Assembly (NCBI RefSeq): GCF_010093595.1
Contig: NW_022985445.1
Span: 1,535,895-1,599,894 of the forward strand
Reading direction: 5' to 3'
Length of the DNA: 64,000 nucleotides
Source of the DNA: Mytilinidion resinicola
Lineage: Eukaryota > Ascomycota > Dothideomycetes > Mytilinidiales > Mytilinidiaceae
Under the pieces are notes generated by a model. That model saw only the letters and a program-made list of their open reading frames with translations, was not told where the DNA came from and did no database searches. The translations under genes and the position numbers were made by a program. Each line of letters begins with the position of its first letter. Position 1 is the first letter of the stretch. This document shows, piece after piece, positions 22,151 to 33,937 of the stretch.

Positions 22151-23614
22151 TTACGCCACCATCCACCACGCGCCGCCGAGGATGGCGATGAGGACGAGGG
22201 TAGTGAGGAAGCCAGCGCCGACCTTGTCGCCTGTCTGGATGGGATCCGCCTTCAAGGGGTTGTCCTCACTGTGCGACCCTGCGTTCGGGTTTCCTTTGCT
22301 AATGCCGCCGGTCTCGTTACTCACGGGCCCGGCGACTTGGTCGATCAGGAGGGATTGGACAACCTCCAGCGCGGACATTTGCTCGCCGACGCCGAAGCTA
22401 CCGTCCCAGACGCCGTTGGTGGTCCACTTCTGGCCGCACGTTACTCCGTCAGTGCCGCCGCTGCACTGTTTGGCCGCAGCCTGTGCCGAGGCCGTGAGTT
22501 TGGGCATGATCAGGTCGTGCGTCCATGGCGCAACCTTGGTGGTGGCAGCCATCCAGCGAGCGAGGTAGGCCTTGAACGACTTTTGATCGACGTCGCATTT
22601 GCCGTTCGCCTCGCAGGCTACTTCAGTCATGACGTTCGGAACCACAGTGGAGAAGAAAACATCGGTGCCGTTGATGATACCGGCGGTTCGGGTCTTCCAC
22701 TTGTCGTCGCCAGTCTGTGACTTGTTAGGATCGTCAGTATGTCGGAGAGAAAGAAGAACGTACAATATTCCACATGGTAGCCGCGCCAAGCATGAAGACA
22801 CCGGCGTTGTATGTCCATTGGATGTGATTCACTTGTGTGCAGTTGATGGTGTCGTCTGAGCCGTCGAAGAAATGGTATTGATCATTCATGAGACCAACCC
22901 CCTCCACCCAGTCCCACATCCGTTCTGCCCAATCGACATAGGTCTGATTTTTAGTGTATTTTCCAAGCCGGGCCGCGACATTGAAAAAGCAGCCGTTCGA
23001 GATGGTGTTCTTGTAATTGTAACCATTGTTGAAGGTGAAGATCTGCCATCGCAGACCACCGTTGCAGGTGCTATTGTCCCAGCGGTTGGCTTGTAGGTTG
23101 AAAACGGCCTGTGCTAAAGCGAGCCATTGCGGCTTGTCCGCAGGAGGATTCGGGAACTTTACTTCTGCAGCAGACATTGCTGCCATGGCCCAGAAAGATT
23201 GATCGTCGTTACCCTCCGTCTTGGTCTGATTCGGCGGCATGTAGTCGTCGTTCGGCCCCACCTGGAACTGCAGGGCTTGTGTAGTAATGTTGTTATATTG
23301 ATCGTCTCCCGTGTAATACCAGTAGTCCACCAACGATCCGAACATGGCTCCTGCTTCCCACCAGTAGTACGGTTGAGGAAGATTTCCTGGCACGTCTCCA
23401 GGCCTGTAGCCGGTATAATAGCTTGTCATTCCCTTCGCAATTGTGGCAGCAGCCTTCTTGACGGAATCTGGAGTGTGTCAGTACCATGTTCCCCGCGGGA
23501 GGCATGTGCACGAGGAAGCTCACCCATCGATGTGACATCCAGATCGATTGCTTGCACACTTGACGCAGAGAGTATCAAGGCGCCTAGGGCCCCCGCCACG
23601 TTGGTGGGCTTCAT
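22151..23614 (-). CDS. GH76 family cell-wall mannanase/transglycosidase (Dfg5/Dcw1-like), GPI-type
   Basis: Exons 23524-23614, 22764-23467 and 22151-22714 give 452 residues. A signal peptide (about residues 1-22, ending VQA) is followed by a GH76 alpha/alpha-barrel domain with the adjacent catalytic aspartates D118-D119 in [12 protein letters not shown] and several N-glycosylation sequons. The C-terminus is a hydrophobic stretch ([19 protein letters not shown]) after a small polar linker, as in GPI-anchored proteins. Members of this group are thought to attach GPI-mannoproteins to cell-wall glucan in yeast (Dfg5/Dcw1). Filamentous fungi carry several paralogues, so the specific paralogue name is not claimed. 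Confidence 0.88.
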
Positions 23615-24780
23615 TATGCTATTACAAGATATGAGGCACCTGTCCCCAAATCTAAAGCTGGCAGTTCTTTGTCGAGTTCGCAGGCGCTGTCAACGCGCAC
23701 TGGTGGGCGAGTACCGAGCAGAAGCGTCGGATTTCGTACCCAAAGCCGAATCGAAATACAACAAAGGATAGATGCTGGACCCTGAGCGGGAATGGGCAGG
23801 GTACGCAGGCGAATGGTAGCGAGTGGAAGCGGCGTGAGAGGTCCTGTCGACGGCGCAGACGCGATGGTGGTGGTTGTAGGGGACGGCTGGGAAAGTCGAG
23901 GAGGTCTATCGTCAGTTGAGAGAGCGTGGAGAAGAATGAGCGTGGTTTGGAAGTGGTGATCCAGGGGGAGGGTTGCAGAATGCTGCGCCAAGCTGCCAAG
24001 GGGCCCGCCGTGATACAATATCAGTACGAGCATTGGCCGAGCATTGGCGTCGAGGTGCTCGCAAGCGGCAAGGTTCCGCTGACTGAGCACGAGAAAGCGC
24101 GTATTCAACCGTGGGGCTGTGCTGGCCGTCGTCGGATGGAGCGTTTTGTTACGGGAGGTTGCAGCGGGCTCGCAGAGCTTTGTTGCTGCTTCAGTGCTGC
24201 ATTGGGCGTCTCAGCATTGCTTCAGCGTGCCATCGAAAGCCGGCCGTGGCGCGTGGCCAGCAGACCAACGAGGGCGCCGAGAATAGCAGCAGACACGGCG
24301 ACCAAGGCGCCGCCAGCTCCGGCCAGCGCTGGCTTTGTTGCTGTGTTGCCACGGCGCATCTCGTGTGCTCGTTCTCACAAACGCTGACGCAGCTCCAAGA
24401 CCTGACCCCCGACACTGCCCCGTTAGGCACGTGACGCGCTCAAATACTCAACGTGCCTAGGTAGATAGTAAGCTGTTCCACCGAAACTGCCTCTCTTCTG
24501 CAAACACAAATACACACATCCGCTGTCTAAGACCGTTCGCATTCCCGCAGCAGTTTGGTGTGGAGACCACATTCACATTCAGCCTCAGCTCACACCAGCC
24601 TGCGACCAGACAGGTTTCGCTCGCCAAATCGTCCAGGGCCGAGAGCTCACCACTTCCTCATCATCAACCACCTCACATTCTGCAACCCACGCCTTCATCG
24701 TCCGCCATCACAGCCTCGCATCCACCATCCATCCATCTCGCCTCCTCACCCCGCGCATCCCGTAAACCACACCAGCAGCC
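23615..24780. promoter_or_regulatory. divergent intergenic region, GH76 to v-SNARE
   Basis: This 1.17-kb region lies upstream of both genes. The part next to the v-SNARE (24480-24780) is C/A-rich and free of long frames, as in a leader. Overlapping frames at 23614-24434 run in several directions and have no recognisable domain. One 45-codon minus-strand frame (24222-24359) would encode a single membrane helix (ALVAVSAAILGALVGLLA) but is unsupported. Confidence 0.4.
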
Positions 24781-25619
24781 ATGGCCGACCGTGAGCAACC
24801 CTACGACCCGTACATCCCATCTGGAGGCGCCAACCCCCAGGCCGGTGGCGCAAATCAGAATGGCAACCATCGCACAGCTGCCCTCCAAGCGGTAGGTCCT
24901 CCTCCTTGTCTGTCGGCACACTCAGTCCTGCAAAACTGTATCCGGGTTGGCTGGGCGGGGCGATACTGGCGAGTCTCGCAACATCCTGCGGCTGCGACCG
25001 CCGCTTCCACGGTCGCATTCGTCAACACCGCCCGCGCGGCCACGTCCGCCCTAGGTCCTGCCATTCAGCTCGAGAAATCAGCGGAGCGGGATTCTTGACG
25101 GATAGGGGCCGTTGCGGGTGGAGGTGACGGATGCGCTCGTGGGCGAGATTTGTTGCATGCCCGCAGTATCGCCTTTCGCAAGACACCAGGCATCGTACCA
25201 GAGTCGCGAAGATGCTCAACCCTCAATCACGCCCTCTGCCACCCATTCTACCTTGTTTTCAGGCGTCTTCATGGTCAGCTCATCGAAATGCCAAGCCGCT
25301 GACATCTGTTCTTTAGGAAATCGACAGCACCGTCGGAATCATGCGAGACAACATCAACAAGGTCTCCGAGCGCGGCGCCCACCTAGACTCGCTACAGGAC
25401 AAGACCGACAACCTCGCCGTGTCCGCCCAGGGCTTCCGACGCGGCGCCAACCGGGTCCGCAAGCAGATGTGGTGGAAGGACATGAAGATGCGCATGTGCC
25501 TCATCGTGGGCATCATCATCCTTCTCATAGTCATCATTGTACCCTCAGGTAAGGAACCCCGACTCCTTCTACAGTCCCACTCCTAACGCAATTACGCAGT
25601 TGTCGCTACCAAGCATTAA
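24781..25619 (+). CDS. synaptobrevin-like v-SNARE (Snc1/2 family)
   Basis: Exons 24781-24891, 25317-25548 and 25600-25619 give 120 residues. A short, Gly/Asn/Pro-rich N-terminus leads into an R-SNARE motif (about 38-97) with the zero-layer arginine R56 in KVSERG, then [20 protein letters not shown] single C-terminal membrane helix (about 98-115, [15 protein letters not shown]) and a five-to-seven-residue lumenal tail complete it. It drives fusion of secretory vesicles with the plasma membrane at the hyphal tip. The first intron is 425 nt, far longer than any other in the window, and the last exon codes only six residues. Confidence 0.92.
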
Positions 25620-26449
25620 GAATGAAGAGAGAGATCAGGGGTGCAATGGCTAGTAGAATCACATTGGAGAGAGAGAGAGAGGGTAGCAGGAGTGCATCTA
25701 CAGATGCTCAGCTGGACATGCACTCGTTGCTAGCTGGTCTGGTTGGAAGGGGAACTTTCGGGCATCCCCCGGAAGTTGTTGTAGCTTTTACGTCCTCGGC
25801 GAAACTGGAGCTCTGGGTTCTTTTTTTTCCTTTTCATAGGTCTTTCACTGCATTCAGTCACGGCTTGTAGTAATGGAGTCATTCTTGTACCAATCCCCTC
25901 CTCCCCACCCCCCCGATTCCCTGCACTGCCGTGCTTTCTGCGGAGGTTCTGGGTGCGTGCGCGCCTGATCTTCTTGTTTTGTGGTTTGGTTCAGCGGGCT
26001 TGTATGTCACTCAGAGAAATGGAATTTTGCGCTTTATCAGTGAGTGGGGCTTGTTCTACAGTGATTTGCCATAGATATTCGTACACTTTCCTACCGCTGT
26101 TTGTGGGGCTCCAACGTACTAACAGGAGCTGGGGTAGCTGATACAACGTCCCATCTGCGTACACCCTGTTGACGCTGTCTGGGGTAGCCTTACGAGTTTA
26201 CTGGTTGTCTAAAATGCTGAACTTCTCTCTCATCCGGAGTGCTGAAAACACTATGAAGCTCCTCACACAGTGGTAAACGAGTGTACGGACCTCTATGACG
26301 AGGCATAGCATGCACGTGGTGAGTTAGAACACTCTTAGAAAACAGTATCACGTCAGGAAGAAGTCGTGCAAAGTGTGATTTTCATTAATCCTGTCCCAGA
26401 CAGCACCCTCAGTACCATACAACCCTCGAAGTGTCTACAGCAACCCGGC
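25620..26449. other. 3' flank with a GA microsatellite and a dispersed repeat copy
   Basis: A short (GA)n run lies near 25669-25682. No gene is seen. The segment 26056-26312 is described separately as a repeat shared with 29334-29592. Confidence 0.5.
26056..26312 (+). repeat. dispersed repeat, copy 1 (about 257 nt)
   Basis: The sequence is shared over its whole length with 29334-29592. Anchor blocks such as CGTACACTTTCCT, TCTGCGTACACCCTGTTG and TGAAAA-ACTATGA lie in the same order and spacing. Differences are mostly C/T and G/A. There is no coding capacity and no clear terminal repeats, and the family is unknown. Confidence 0.75.
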
Positions 26450-27547
26450 CTAATACATCACCTTAAACTTCAGGAAATGCTGCCATTCAGCATACGTCTC
26501 CTCCCATGCCTCATCCCACTCCGCCATCGCATCCCTCTCGCTCCACCCCCGCATCGCCCTGCCAATCGCCTCCCCAAACAGCCGATGCAGCTCGAAACAC
26601 GCCGTCTCGGGCCCTGGATGCGCCCACTTGAACGGATGCGTGAATGCCGAGCTCAGCTCAACCTTGATATGCGTGAGTAGCGGGTTCTGCGTGCCATGGC
26701 CTCCAGCTTCATTCTTTCTAGCAGCATTCGGTGGTGTGGTAAGCCGCCTGAATTGCAGCAGCGGCGCCACCCAGTCTTGCCGTAGGTCGAGGTGTAGCGG
26801 CGACGCTGTGACGTGCACCCACACGCGCAGCGACTCCAATCCTAGCATCAGCTTCGCGGCCTGCCGGCATAGTTCGGTCCATCTGGCGACGTGCTTGGCT
26901 CTGAAGTGCGCGAGGTCGGCGCGGTGGGCGTTGCCGTAGGTGGTGTATGTGAGTTCTAGCTTGCGCACCCAGGCGGCGGCGCCGGGCGGGGTGTTGGTGA
27001 AGAAGTTTGATAGGCGAGTCGGGGAGGCGGTGCGGATGGTTGTTGCGGCGTAGAAGAGCGGGATGATCTCGGTGTGGATCTGCTTGTTGACGAGGAGTAG
27101 GGCGTGGACGGACGTCTTCCAATTGGTGTGAGTGCCGTGGATCCGGAAGTACTTGCCCATTAGGCGGGACTGGGTGAGGGTTTGGCCGCGCGCTTTCGTC
27201 GTGCCGTTGAGAGTGTGGTCATCAGAGTCTAAGGTCTCCTGATCGCAGTGGGTGCGGAAGATGCGGTCTTTGCTTCCAAGGGTTGAGGTCACGCATAGTT
27301 TGATGCTTTTGATGGGCTTGGGGCGGAGTTGCGTCTTCGCGGTTGCGAGGGACAGATCGTTGCCTGGGTGGAAGCAGTAGTAGTAACTCTGGTTTCGGAG
27401 CTCCCCGGGGAGGTCAAGGAAGCCGGTGCGCTTTTTCTTTGGGGTTGCCATCATGAAGGGATTAGAGGATCTTGCTGCTAGAGGTGAGGTTCCCGGAACT
27501 GAGGTTCGCAGACGTGATGGAGCCTGGAGATGTGAGAATGATGACAA
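26450..27547 (-). CDS. fungal F-box-like orphan protein
   Basis: A single-exon frame of 365 residues. After a Ser/Pro-rich start, residues about 40-56 (GFLDLPGELRNQSYYY) resemble the F-box-like opening found in large Pezizomycotina families annotated only as F-box-like or DUF7730-type proteins. The middle contains ALLLVNKQIHTEIIPLFYA, also typical of that group. These proteins are lineage-specific and of unknown function. There is no signal peptide or membrane segment. The third positions are moderately C-rich, as expected for a real gene. Confidence 0.7.
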   Translation of the reverse strand: MSSFSHLQAPSRLRTSVPGTSPLAARSSNPFMMATPKKKRTGFLDLPGELRNQSYYYCFHPGNDLSLATAKTQLRPKPIKSIKLCVTSTLGSKDRIFRTHCDQETLDSDDHTLNGTTKARGQTLTQSRLMGKYFRIHGTHTNWKTSVHALLLVNKQIHTEIIPLFYAATTIRTASPTRLSNFFTNTPPGAAAWVRKLELTYTTYGNAHRADLAHFRAKHVARWTELCRQAAKLMLGLESLRVWVHVTASPLHLDLRQDWVAPLLQFRRLTTPPNAARKNEAGGHGTQNPLLTHIKVELSSAFTHPFKWAHPGPETACFELHRLFGEAIGRAMRGWSERDAMAEWDEAWEETYAEWQHFLKFKVMY

Positions 27548-28075
27548 AGATGGCTTGATTGAGATACTATTGTACTTGGTAGATTTATAAAAGATGATGA
27601 GATGCCAACCTTAGCTTCACACTCACAGCTTCAAATGACGCCGTCGGAGGGACCTGGCGAGGTTAGAGACTGTTCAAAACGCTCAGCGGATTCTTCTTAC
27701 GGAGTTCTGAAAGTATGTCGAGGTCCTTCAGACGCCAGCAGACGAGTGTACGCAGACCGATCGACGCAGGTAAGTCTCCCTTATTAGAAATCCTAAGCTG
27801 TTGTTAGATTCTTGTTAGATCCGAAGTTCTTCAAGTTGGTCAATAGTGCCTTTAGTGACATGCCCTCTGATTGGTGTGAAGCTAAGATACGTCTCATCAG
27901 CCTAGTTCGCACTTACAGCCTTGTCCTTCGAGAACTTGCAGTCGAAGTGGTGAAGAAGTGTTCACGCGTGTTTGCTGTTTAAGACAAAACGTCCACGCGC
28001 ACTGTCCATGCCTCGTGGTCGCTAGCGCAAACAGACACCTCTGCAGCATCGTCGCTCCGTCATTATCTCAACACC
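27548..28075. other. intergenic, no gene recognised
   Basis: Divergent interval between the orphan gene and the small membrane-protein gene. The minus-strand leader region next to 27547 is A/T-rich. Nothing else is seen. Confidence 0.5.
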
Positions 28076-28426
28076 ATGCTTCCTCTTCGCTCCTCGACCG
28101 CTGTGACCACCAGTCTGACTTTCTTGCGACCCAATTCCCTATCTAGGAGTAAATACATACGTCTTTCTCCTTCACAGCTGAACAGTTTCTCCACGACTCG
28201 CGCCTCGTTCGAAAAAGACGCCAAAGACGCATCGAGCTCCAGCCCACCACCTGCCGGCAGACCCCAGCCACCGCCCCCTCGACCTCACCGCCAGCAGTCA
28301 CCGCTCAAAGTCTGGCCATTTGTAGCCATATTCGGCCTTGGGACCTTCGCCTTTTCCCAGATCGTGAAGCAAAGAGAAGGCCAAGTCGATACAAGCAAGC
28401 TCCTTCATAGTCCGAGCAGACCTTAG
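28076..28426 (+). CDS. small predicted mitochondrial single-pass membrane protein
   Basis: A 116-residue single exon. The N-terminus (MLPLRSSTAVTTSLTFLRPN, with arginines and no acids in the first 45 residues) has the character of a mitochondrial presequence. A proline-rich spacer (PPPPRPH) follows, then one hydrophobic helix at about residues 81-98 (VWPFVAIFGLGTFAFSQIV) and a short charged tail. It ends 48 nt before the UMP kinase start, on the same strand, so the two are very close. I do not recognise a family. The mitochondrial location is inference. Confidence 0.6.
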   Translation: MLPLRSSTAVTTSLTFLRPNSLSRSKYIRLSPSQLNSFSTTRASFEKDAKDASSSSPPPAGRPQPPPPRPHRQQSPLKVWPFVAIFGLGTFAFSQIVKQREGQVDTSKLLHSPSRP

Positions 28427-29235
<809 letters not shown>

Positions 29236-29333
29236 CGTGGTGAACGCCCGTATGAATAGCAGCTTGTAATTAGATTGGGTCTAATGAACTCTCTTACTCT
29301 TCTCACATCACCTCCCTTGCCTATTTGCTTCAG

Positions 29334-29592
29334 ACTACAGTGCCTTGCCGTAGATATCCGTACACTTTCCTGCCGCTGTCTGTGGAGCTTCAACGTACTA
29401 ATAGAGACAGGGGGGGGCGGATCCACTTCCAATCTGCGTACACCCTGTTGGCACTGTCTGAGGTAGCCTCATGAAATTACTAGCTGTCCAAGATACCGAA
29501 CCTCTCTCTTATTCATAATGCTGAAAATACTATGAGGCTCCTCACGCAGCGGTAAATGAGCGTACAGTATTCAATGACAAGGCATTGTAGGT
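29334..29592 (+). repeat. dispersed repeat, copy 2 (about 259 nt)
   Basis: The partner of 26056-26312 in the same orientation, about 3.3 kb away. It contains a G-run (GGGGGGG) absent from copy 1. Both copies lie in 3' flanks: copy 1 after the v-SNARE gene, copy 2 after UMP kinase. The rest of 29236-29795 shows no gene. Confidence 0.75.
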
Positions 29593-29795
29593 TTTGGCTG
29601 ACATTGCTATTTGATACGGCTATGTCCACAAGATACTCTTTCTTGAAGCAAGACGTTTGTCCACCCTGGATTTAGAAACCGAGTGGAGAAGCCTAAGTCA
29701 AAGCGAACATGCCGCAGGTCACGCTGTCGCCATGAGGTAGGAGTAGACTGCAATGCATTGCCAATAATCTGGAAAGGATATCGTTTCGACTACTG

Positions 29796-31328
29796 CTAGG
29801 CGTCGGACGACACTAGCTCTGCACTGGGATACCATCTCCTTACCACCGTTTCAGCATTGTACTGGCTTTCAATGTTACCAAATTCTGGCCGAATATCCCG
29901 ACAGTCCAGCCCATTCCGACAGCACAAATCCTTCAACTCCTTCACTCCCGCTTTTGGTAGCCACTGCCCTTCTCCTTCGAACTGACAAAAGTCAAGCTCA
30001 AACAGCGAAAGGTTGACGTTCTGTAAGTTTGGGGCTGTCTCTCTCCATTTCTCGTTCTCGATGAAAGCGGTAAGAGACTGCATCAGTTCCAGTTCATGCC
30101 ACTCGTATGTTTCATAGAAGCAGCAGTCGTCCCGGAAGCAAATAGTGACCAAGCCGGGAGGCAAGACGTCGGAGATGTTAGGTGAGTGGGCCGGGCGACC
30201 AACCAAGTAGGACGCAAGGGGAAATTTCAACGTCCCTCAGAGCTGAGAGACCTTTCAATGAGCAGTTGTGAGCAAACGATAGATAGTAAATCGAGTTCTC
30301 CGTGGCATCGGAACCCGCGTACGTGTAGCACTCAAAACTGATTTTGAGATGGGTGAGGGTGACCTTTACTAGTTCGAGGCTGGATGTGAGCGCAGGACCA
30401 TTAAAGTTGTGCGTACAGGGAAACCAAACGTTGTAATCCAGGGATACAAGATTCGGTGTAGAAGCCAGGACTTTTCGTAGTACCAAAGGTGAAGCACCTG
30501 TTTGGGGTAACCGCAATTTTTCAGCGAAGGCGCGTTCCCCGGCATTATCGCTAGTGACTTGTCTTGTTCTTCGTTTTGGTTCCATTCAGCTGGGAGGTTC
30601 ATCTCGGCTTCCTCAAGTGTGGGCAAGTGGAAAAAGGGAAGATATAGTCGCATGTCAAGGGAACTCCCCAGGTCTTCGATGTAAAAGCCTATGTGCTGTT
30701 TTTCTGTCTCGGGATCAGCTCCTAAATTCAGCGATTTGAGGTGTTCCAGCTTGGTCGTTTTCGTAGTTGGTTGAGCGGAGAGAGCATGTGATAAAACACC
30801 TCCGATATGATGATTATGTCTTAGCAAGTCTTGCGCTATTGTGAGAGTTGTTAGATTCGGGCATTTCACAAGAAATAAAGCAATGATAGCATCGAGAGAA
30901 TTGGCTTTTAGCCCCGCTTCCATGTCTTCTCGTTTTGGCATTCCCGTCTCTCGTAGAGTTGCTAGGAACGTTTCACTCTGGGGCTTCAAGGGCGAGGGCA
31001 GGCTCGGACCGAAAAGAAAGCTTCCATGGCGCCGAAAGCCTTCTGCTCGCAAGCTGACAATGGAGATGTAGGTTACCAACTTTGGTGTCTCGATCATGGT
31101 CCGGAGGAGATTGATGCACGGCGATTCAAGCATATGACCTTTGTGCTCTTTAGGATACTCTTTGCTATCGCCTTTCCAGGTCATCGTAATTTTCTTGAAA
31201 AGAGCCTCGAGTGTCACGATTCGGATGGCTTTGTAGGTCTTCGATAGGTTGGAGAGATTAGTCTGAGCTGGATACGGAGTGATACTATTGACCATCTCTT
31301 GAGGCAATGTGGGAAACGTAGAAGCCAT
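29796..31328 (-). pseudogene. F-box/LRR-like fungal gene broken by two frameshifts
   Basis: Three overlapping minus-strand frames read as one protein. The first (31328 to about 30520) begins with an F-box-like segment (LPQEMVNSITPYP, then LSNLSKTYKAI) and leucine-rich repeats, to SLKN. The second resumes at LRLPQTGASPLVLRKVL and runs to LLGWSPG. The third resumes at SPNISDVLPPGLVTICFRDD and runs to the stop at 29796. The first break falls in a homopolymer (five A then two T, near 30513-30522). The second is near 30181-30230. Neither break has GT-AG borders that would make an intron. Decay or sequencing error are both possible; the order of domains matches intact fungal relatives of about 480-500 residues. 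Confidence 0.65.
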
Positions 31329-32433
31329 TTTTAACGTAAGAGAGGATCAAATCGAAGCCGAAGTCGAAGTAATAGAGGTATTGCTGGGCCGTTGTGAATT
31401 ATGAAAAAGGTGCCGGGTAGGTGATTGCCTCGTTCCAGTGGTAGGCCGCGCTGTAGGTATGAGGTGGCTCAGCGAGTGGTTATCCTGCGGATTTTGTGAA
31501 GCAATGAAGTACGCCTCGCAATAGCAGGTGAATTCTCAGAGGCTTATCGCGGTCGCTTTATGTGAAAAATCCGGAGGCCAGAACAGGTGTAGTCTGTTTG
31601 CTACGCCGCACTCTGCCCACTTCTACGCAAGGATTTTATTCGCAACAAACTGTGCCTCTTTGTAACTCGACCTTCGATGATTCGATTTGGAGAGCCAGTA
31701 TAGAGTTTAAGGAAAATCGATTGATTGGTGAAGCAAGCATTGGATTGCTTGAAGGCAATTACTCTCCTGCTTTCTCTATGAGTTGAATAAGACAAGTCAG
31801 TCCCTATACGGCCTAGACTAAGAAGCACGTGTCCTAGATCATTATGTATTTGGTGAAAGCCTGTACATATAGAAATCGATCCTAAAAGGAAGCATCACTG
31901 TATATGAATTAATTGATACTTGGTTTCGTGTCTGAGCGACGAAAGGGTGTTCGCGATGCTGACGATGATCGTCCGGGTAAGGCGTTAAATAAGGTTGTGG
32001 CGGAGAGTTCATTGCTTACGGCCTTTGATCGAAGGACTCCACCACTTCAGCACGCTTACGATAGCCAAAGGCTGGGAGCTCGCAGTATGCGCACCATGAC
32101 CAAGCTAGAAAAAAGGTCGAGTGGTACAGCGAAGAGGAGGCACCACGGAGATAGCGCGTGAAAACCTCCGGAAGCACCGGCAACGTAGCGCCCTGGCGGC
32201 CCTGACGTCAACATGGCATTTTCTGCTTTCACCCTTCCCAGACGCCATCGCGCCGTCCTTGGAAGTAGAAGTACCGCGGGTCCTCCCCTATCGACCCTCG
32301 AGTCCTTTTCTTCATTCATCTTTAATTGACAGCGCATCACCCTCGTGGCTCGTTGCAGGTTCACCAGGACACTCGTCGCGCCTTGTTTGCCCCCTACGAT
32401 ACATCTCCCCTTCATCCCTATCGACTGCCCATC
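31329..32433. other. divergent intergenic region, no gene recognised
   Basis: A/T-rich near the pseudogene and more balanced near SFK1. A frame at 32121-32615 overlaps the SFK1 start in another phase and has no domain. Confidence 0.5.
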
Positions 32434-33514
32434 ATGTGGGGAATTTCATATTGGATCGTGCCGATATTCAGCGCGTTCGTCTGGTTAGCCATGTTATTAG
32501 CAATGCTGATAACTTGGATAACGGAAGGCTCGCCGCGCTATGCCTCAATGGAAGCAGGCCAACACATCGCGTGAGTATTCCTACACGCGAATTATTGATG
32601 ATGGTGGAAAACTAACAGACGACAGTTATATTTCCGGTATGAAACTCCTTGGAATCACCAGTAACTTCAACTGACGTGTGTCAAGATGTCGGGGCGCAAG
32701 GACTGAAACCTCTCTTCATCGCAATGTCTACCGTCACGGTCGTCACGCTTGATCTCACCTTTATCCTCGAGAGATGGCTGCGGCACACTGGTCGCTTGAC
32801 CCACAACACTTCGTTGTTCCAAAAAATACTATCTATCCTCTCGATCATTGCAGCGATCGTTGGCGCCGTGGGTCTGATCCTACTCTCCATCTTTGATACC
32901 CTGCGACACCCTCATCTCCACGATGCCTTCCTATGCTTGTTCATGTAAGTTCGCTTAGAGAAACTGGGAGGAATAAAGCTAAATAGTTACACAGAGGTGG
33001 ATACATCGTCTCCGCGATCTTCATTTGCGCCGAGTATCAGCGGCTAGGAATCCATTTCCGCGAGCACAGGGTCCTGCGCATTTCGTTTTGGCTGAAGCTG
33101 GCATTCATCCTCATCGAGATTGCTTTGGCAGTTGGTGAGTAAATGTGTTGTAAGTAATCGCATAGTTACTGATCGTTCCCAGCCTTCGGTGTCACTTCCA
33201 AAAATGGCCACCGCAACGTGGCCGCCGTATTGGAGTGGATCATTGCGCTCATCTACTTCTTCTTTGTGCTGAGCTTCTTCATCGACTTTATGCCAGCCGT
33301 CCGAACCAAGCATCACCAAAGCCACGAGACCGAGATGGACGTCGCATTGGAGCAAGGGGATTCTGCCACTGGAAGGTTATATCAGAACGGCGCCGGCGAT
33401 GGAGGCATGAATGGCTATACCAATGGTGCCAATGGCTATACCAACGGGGCCAACGGCTATGCACCAGGTACCACCAAGCCTGTAGAGCCCGCTGTCCCGT
33501 CCCGGAATTTCTAG
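32434..33514 (+). CDS. SFK1: Sfk1/FRAG1/DRAM-family membrane protein
   Basis: Exons 32434-32570, 32626-32636, 32686-32944, 32995-33134 and 33183-33514 give 292 residues. Exon 2 is only 11 nt, and joining it yields the conserved AYISDVGAQGLKPLFI. About six membrane helices are spread through residues 1-220, a pattern typical of the FRAG1/DRAM/Sfk1 family. Yeast Sfk1 helps place the PI4-kinase Stt4 at the plasma membrane and maintain lipid asymmetry. The cytosolic tail carries two to three repeats of the type NGYTNGA, encoded by a 21-nt tandem repeat (about 33409-33463). Start Met precedes GISYWIVP, as usual in this family. Confidence 0.85.
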
Positions 33515-33937
33515 ATTACTGCCTCTCTTTTCCTTTGTATAAAACCTGTAGTATGCGCTGTCGATTGGCGTGCTCATTTCTGGTGTTCCGGCGGCATTGA
33601 GGCATTCCACGATATCTTGCATTTGCGCGACGGAGGTTCAACAGTTGGACGGCATGGTCTGTAGATACGTAAAACGAACACTGCCTCGCTAGATAAGTGG
33701 GGCTTCAATACAACATAATTAATGATGAAGCCCCGTAAAAGCCCCGTGATCTTTTCGTTCGATGGGACTACACAGTACTCGGAAAGAGGGCCATCAAGTT
33801 GGTGGGTGTAAGTGTCACGTGAGTCTACCAAGGCGAAATGATTATCCGAGCTGGTCTGTGCGCCACGGTCCATTTCGAAAACCTCACTGCGACGACTCTC
33901 CTCAGATCGCAACGAAACCCCAGCGACAACCGCCAAA
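33515..33937. promoter_or_regulatory. SFK1 3' flank and eL36 promoter
   Basis: A 423-nt interval between two tandem genes. The leader next to the eL36 start contains CGCAACGAAACCCCAGCGACAACCGCC-type sequence free of upstream ATGs over the last 55 nt, as usual for ribosomal protein genes. No binding site is assigned. Confidence 0.35.

Noticed and set aside
23614..24108. 164-codon minus-strand frame upstream of GH76
   Set aside because: Its tail runs into the GH76 leader and it is Pro/Leu/Thr low complexity without a recognised domain.
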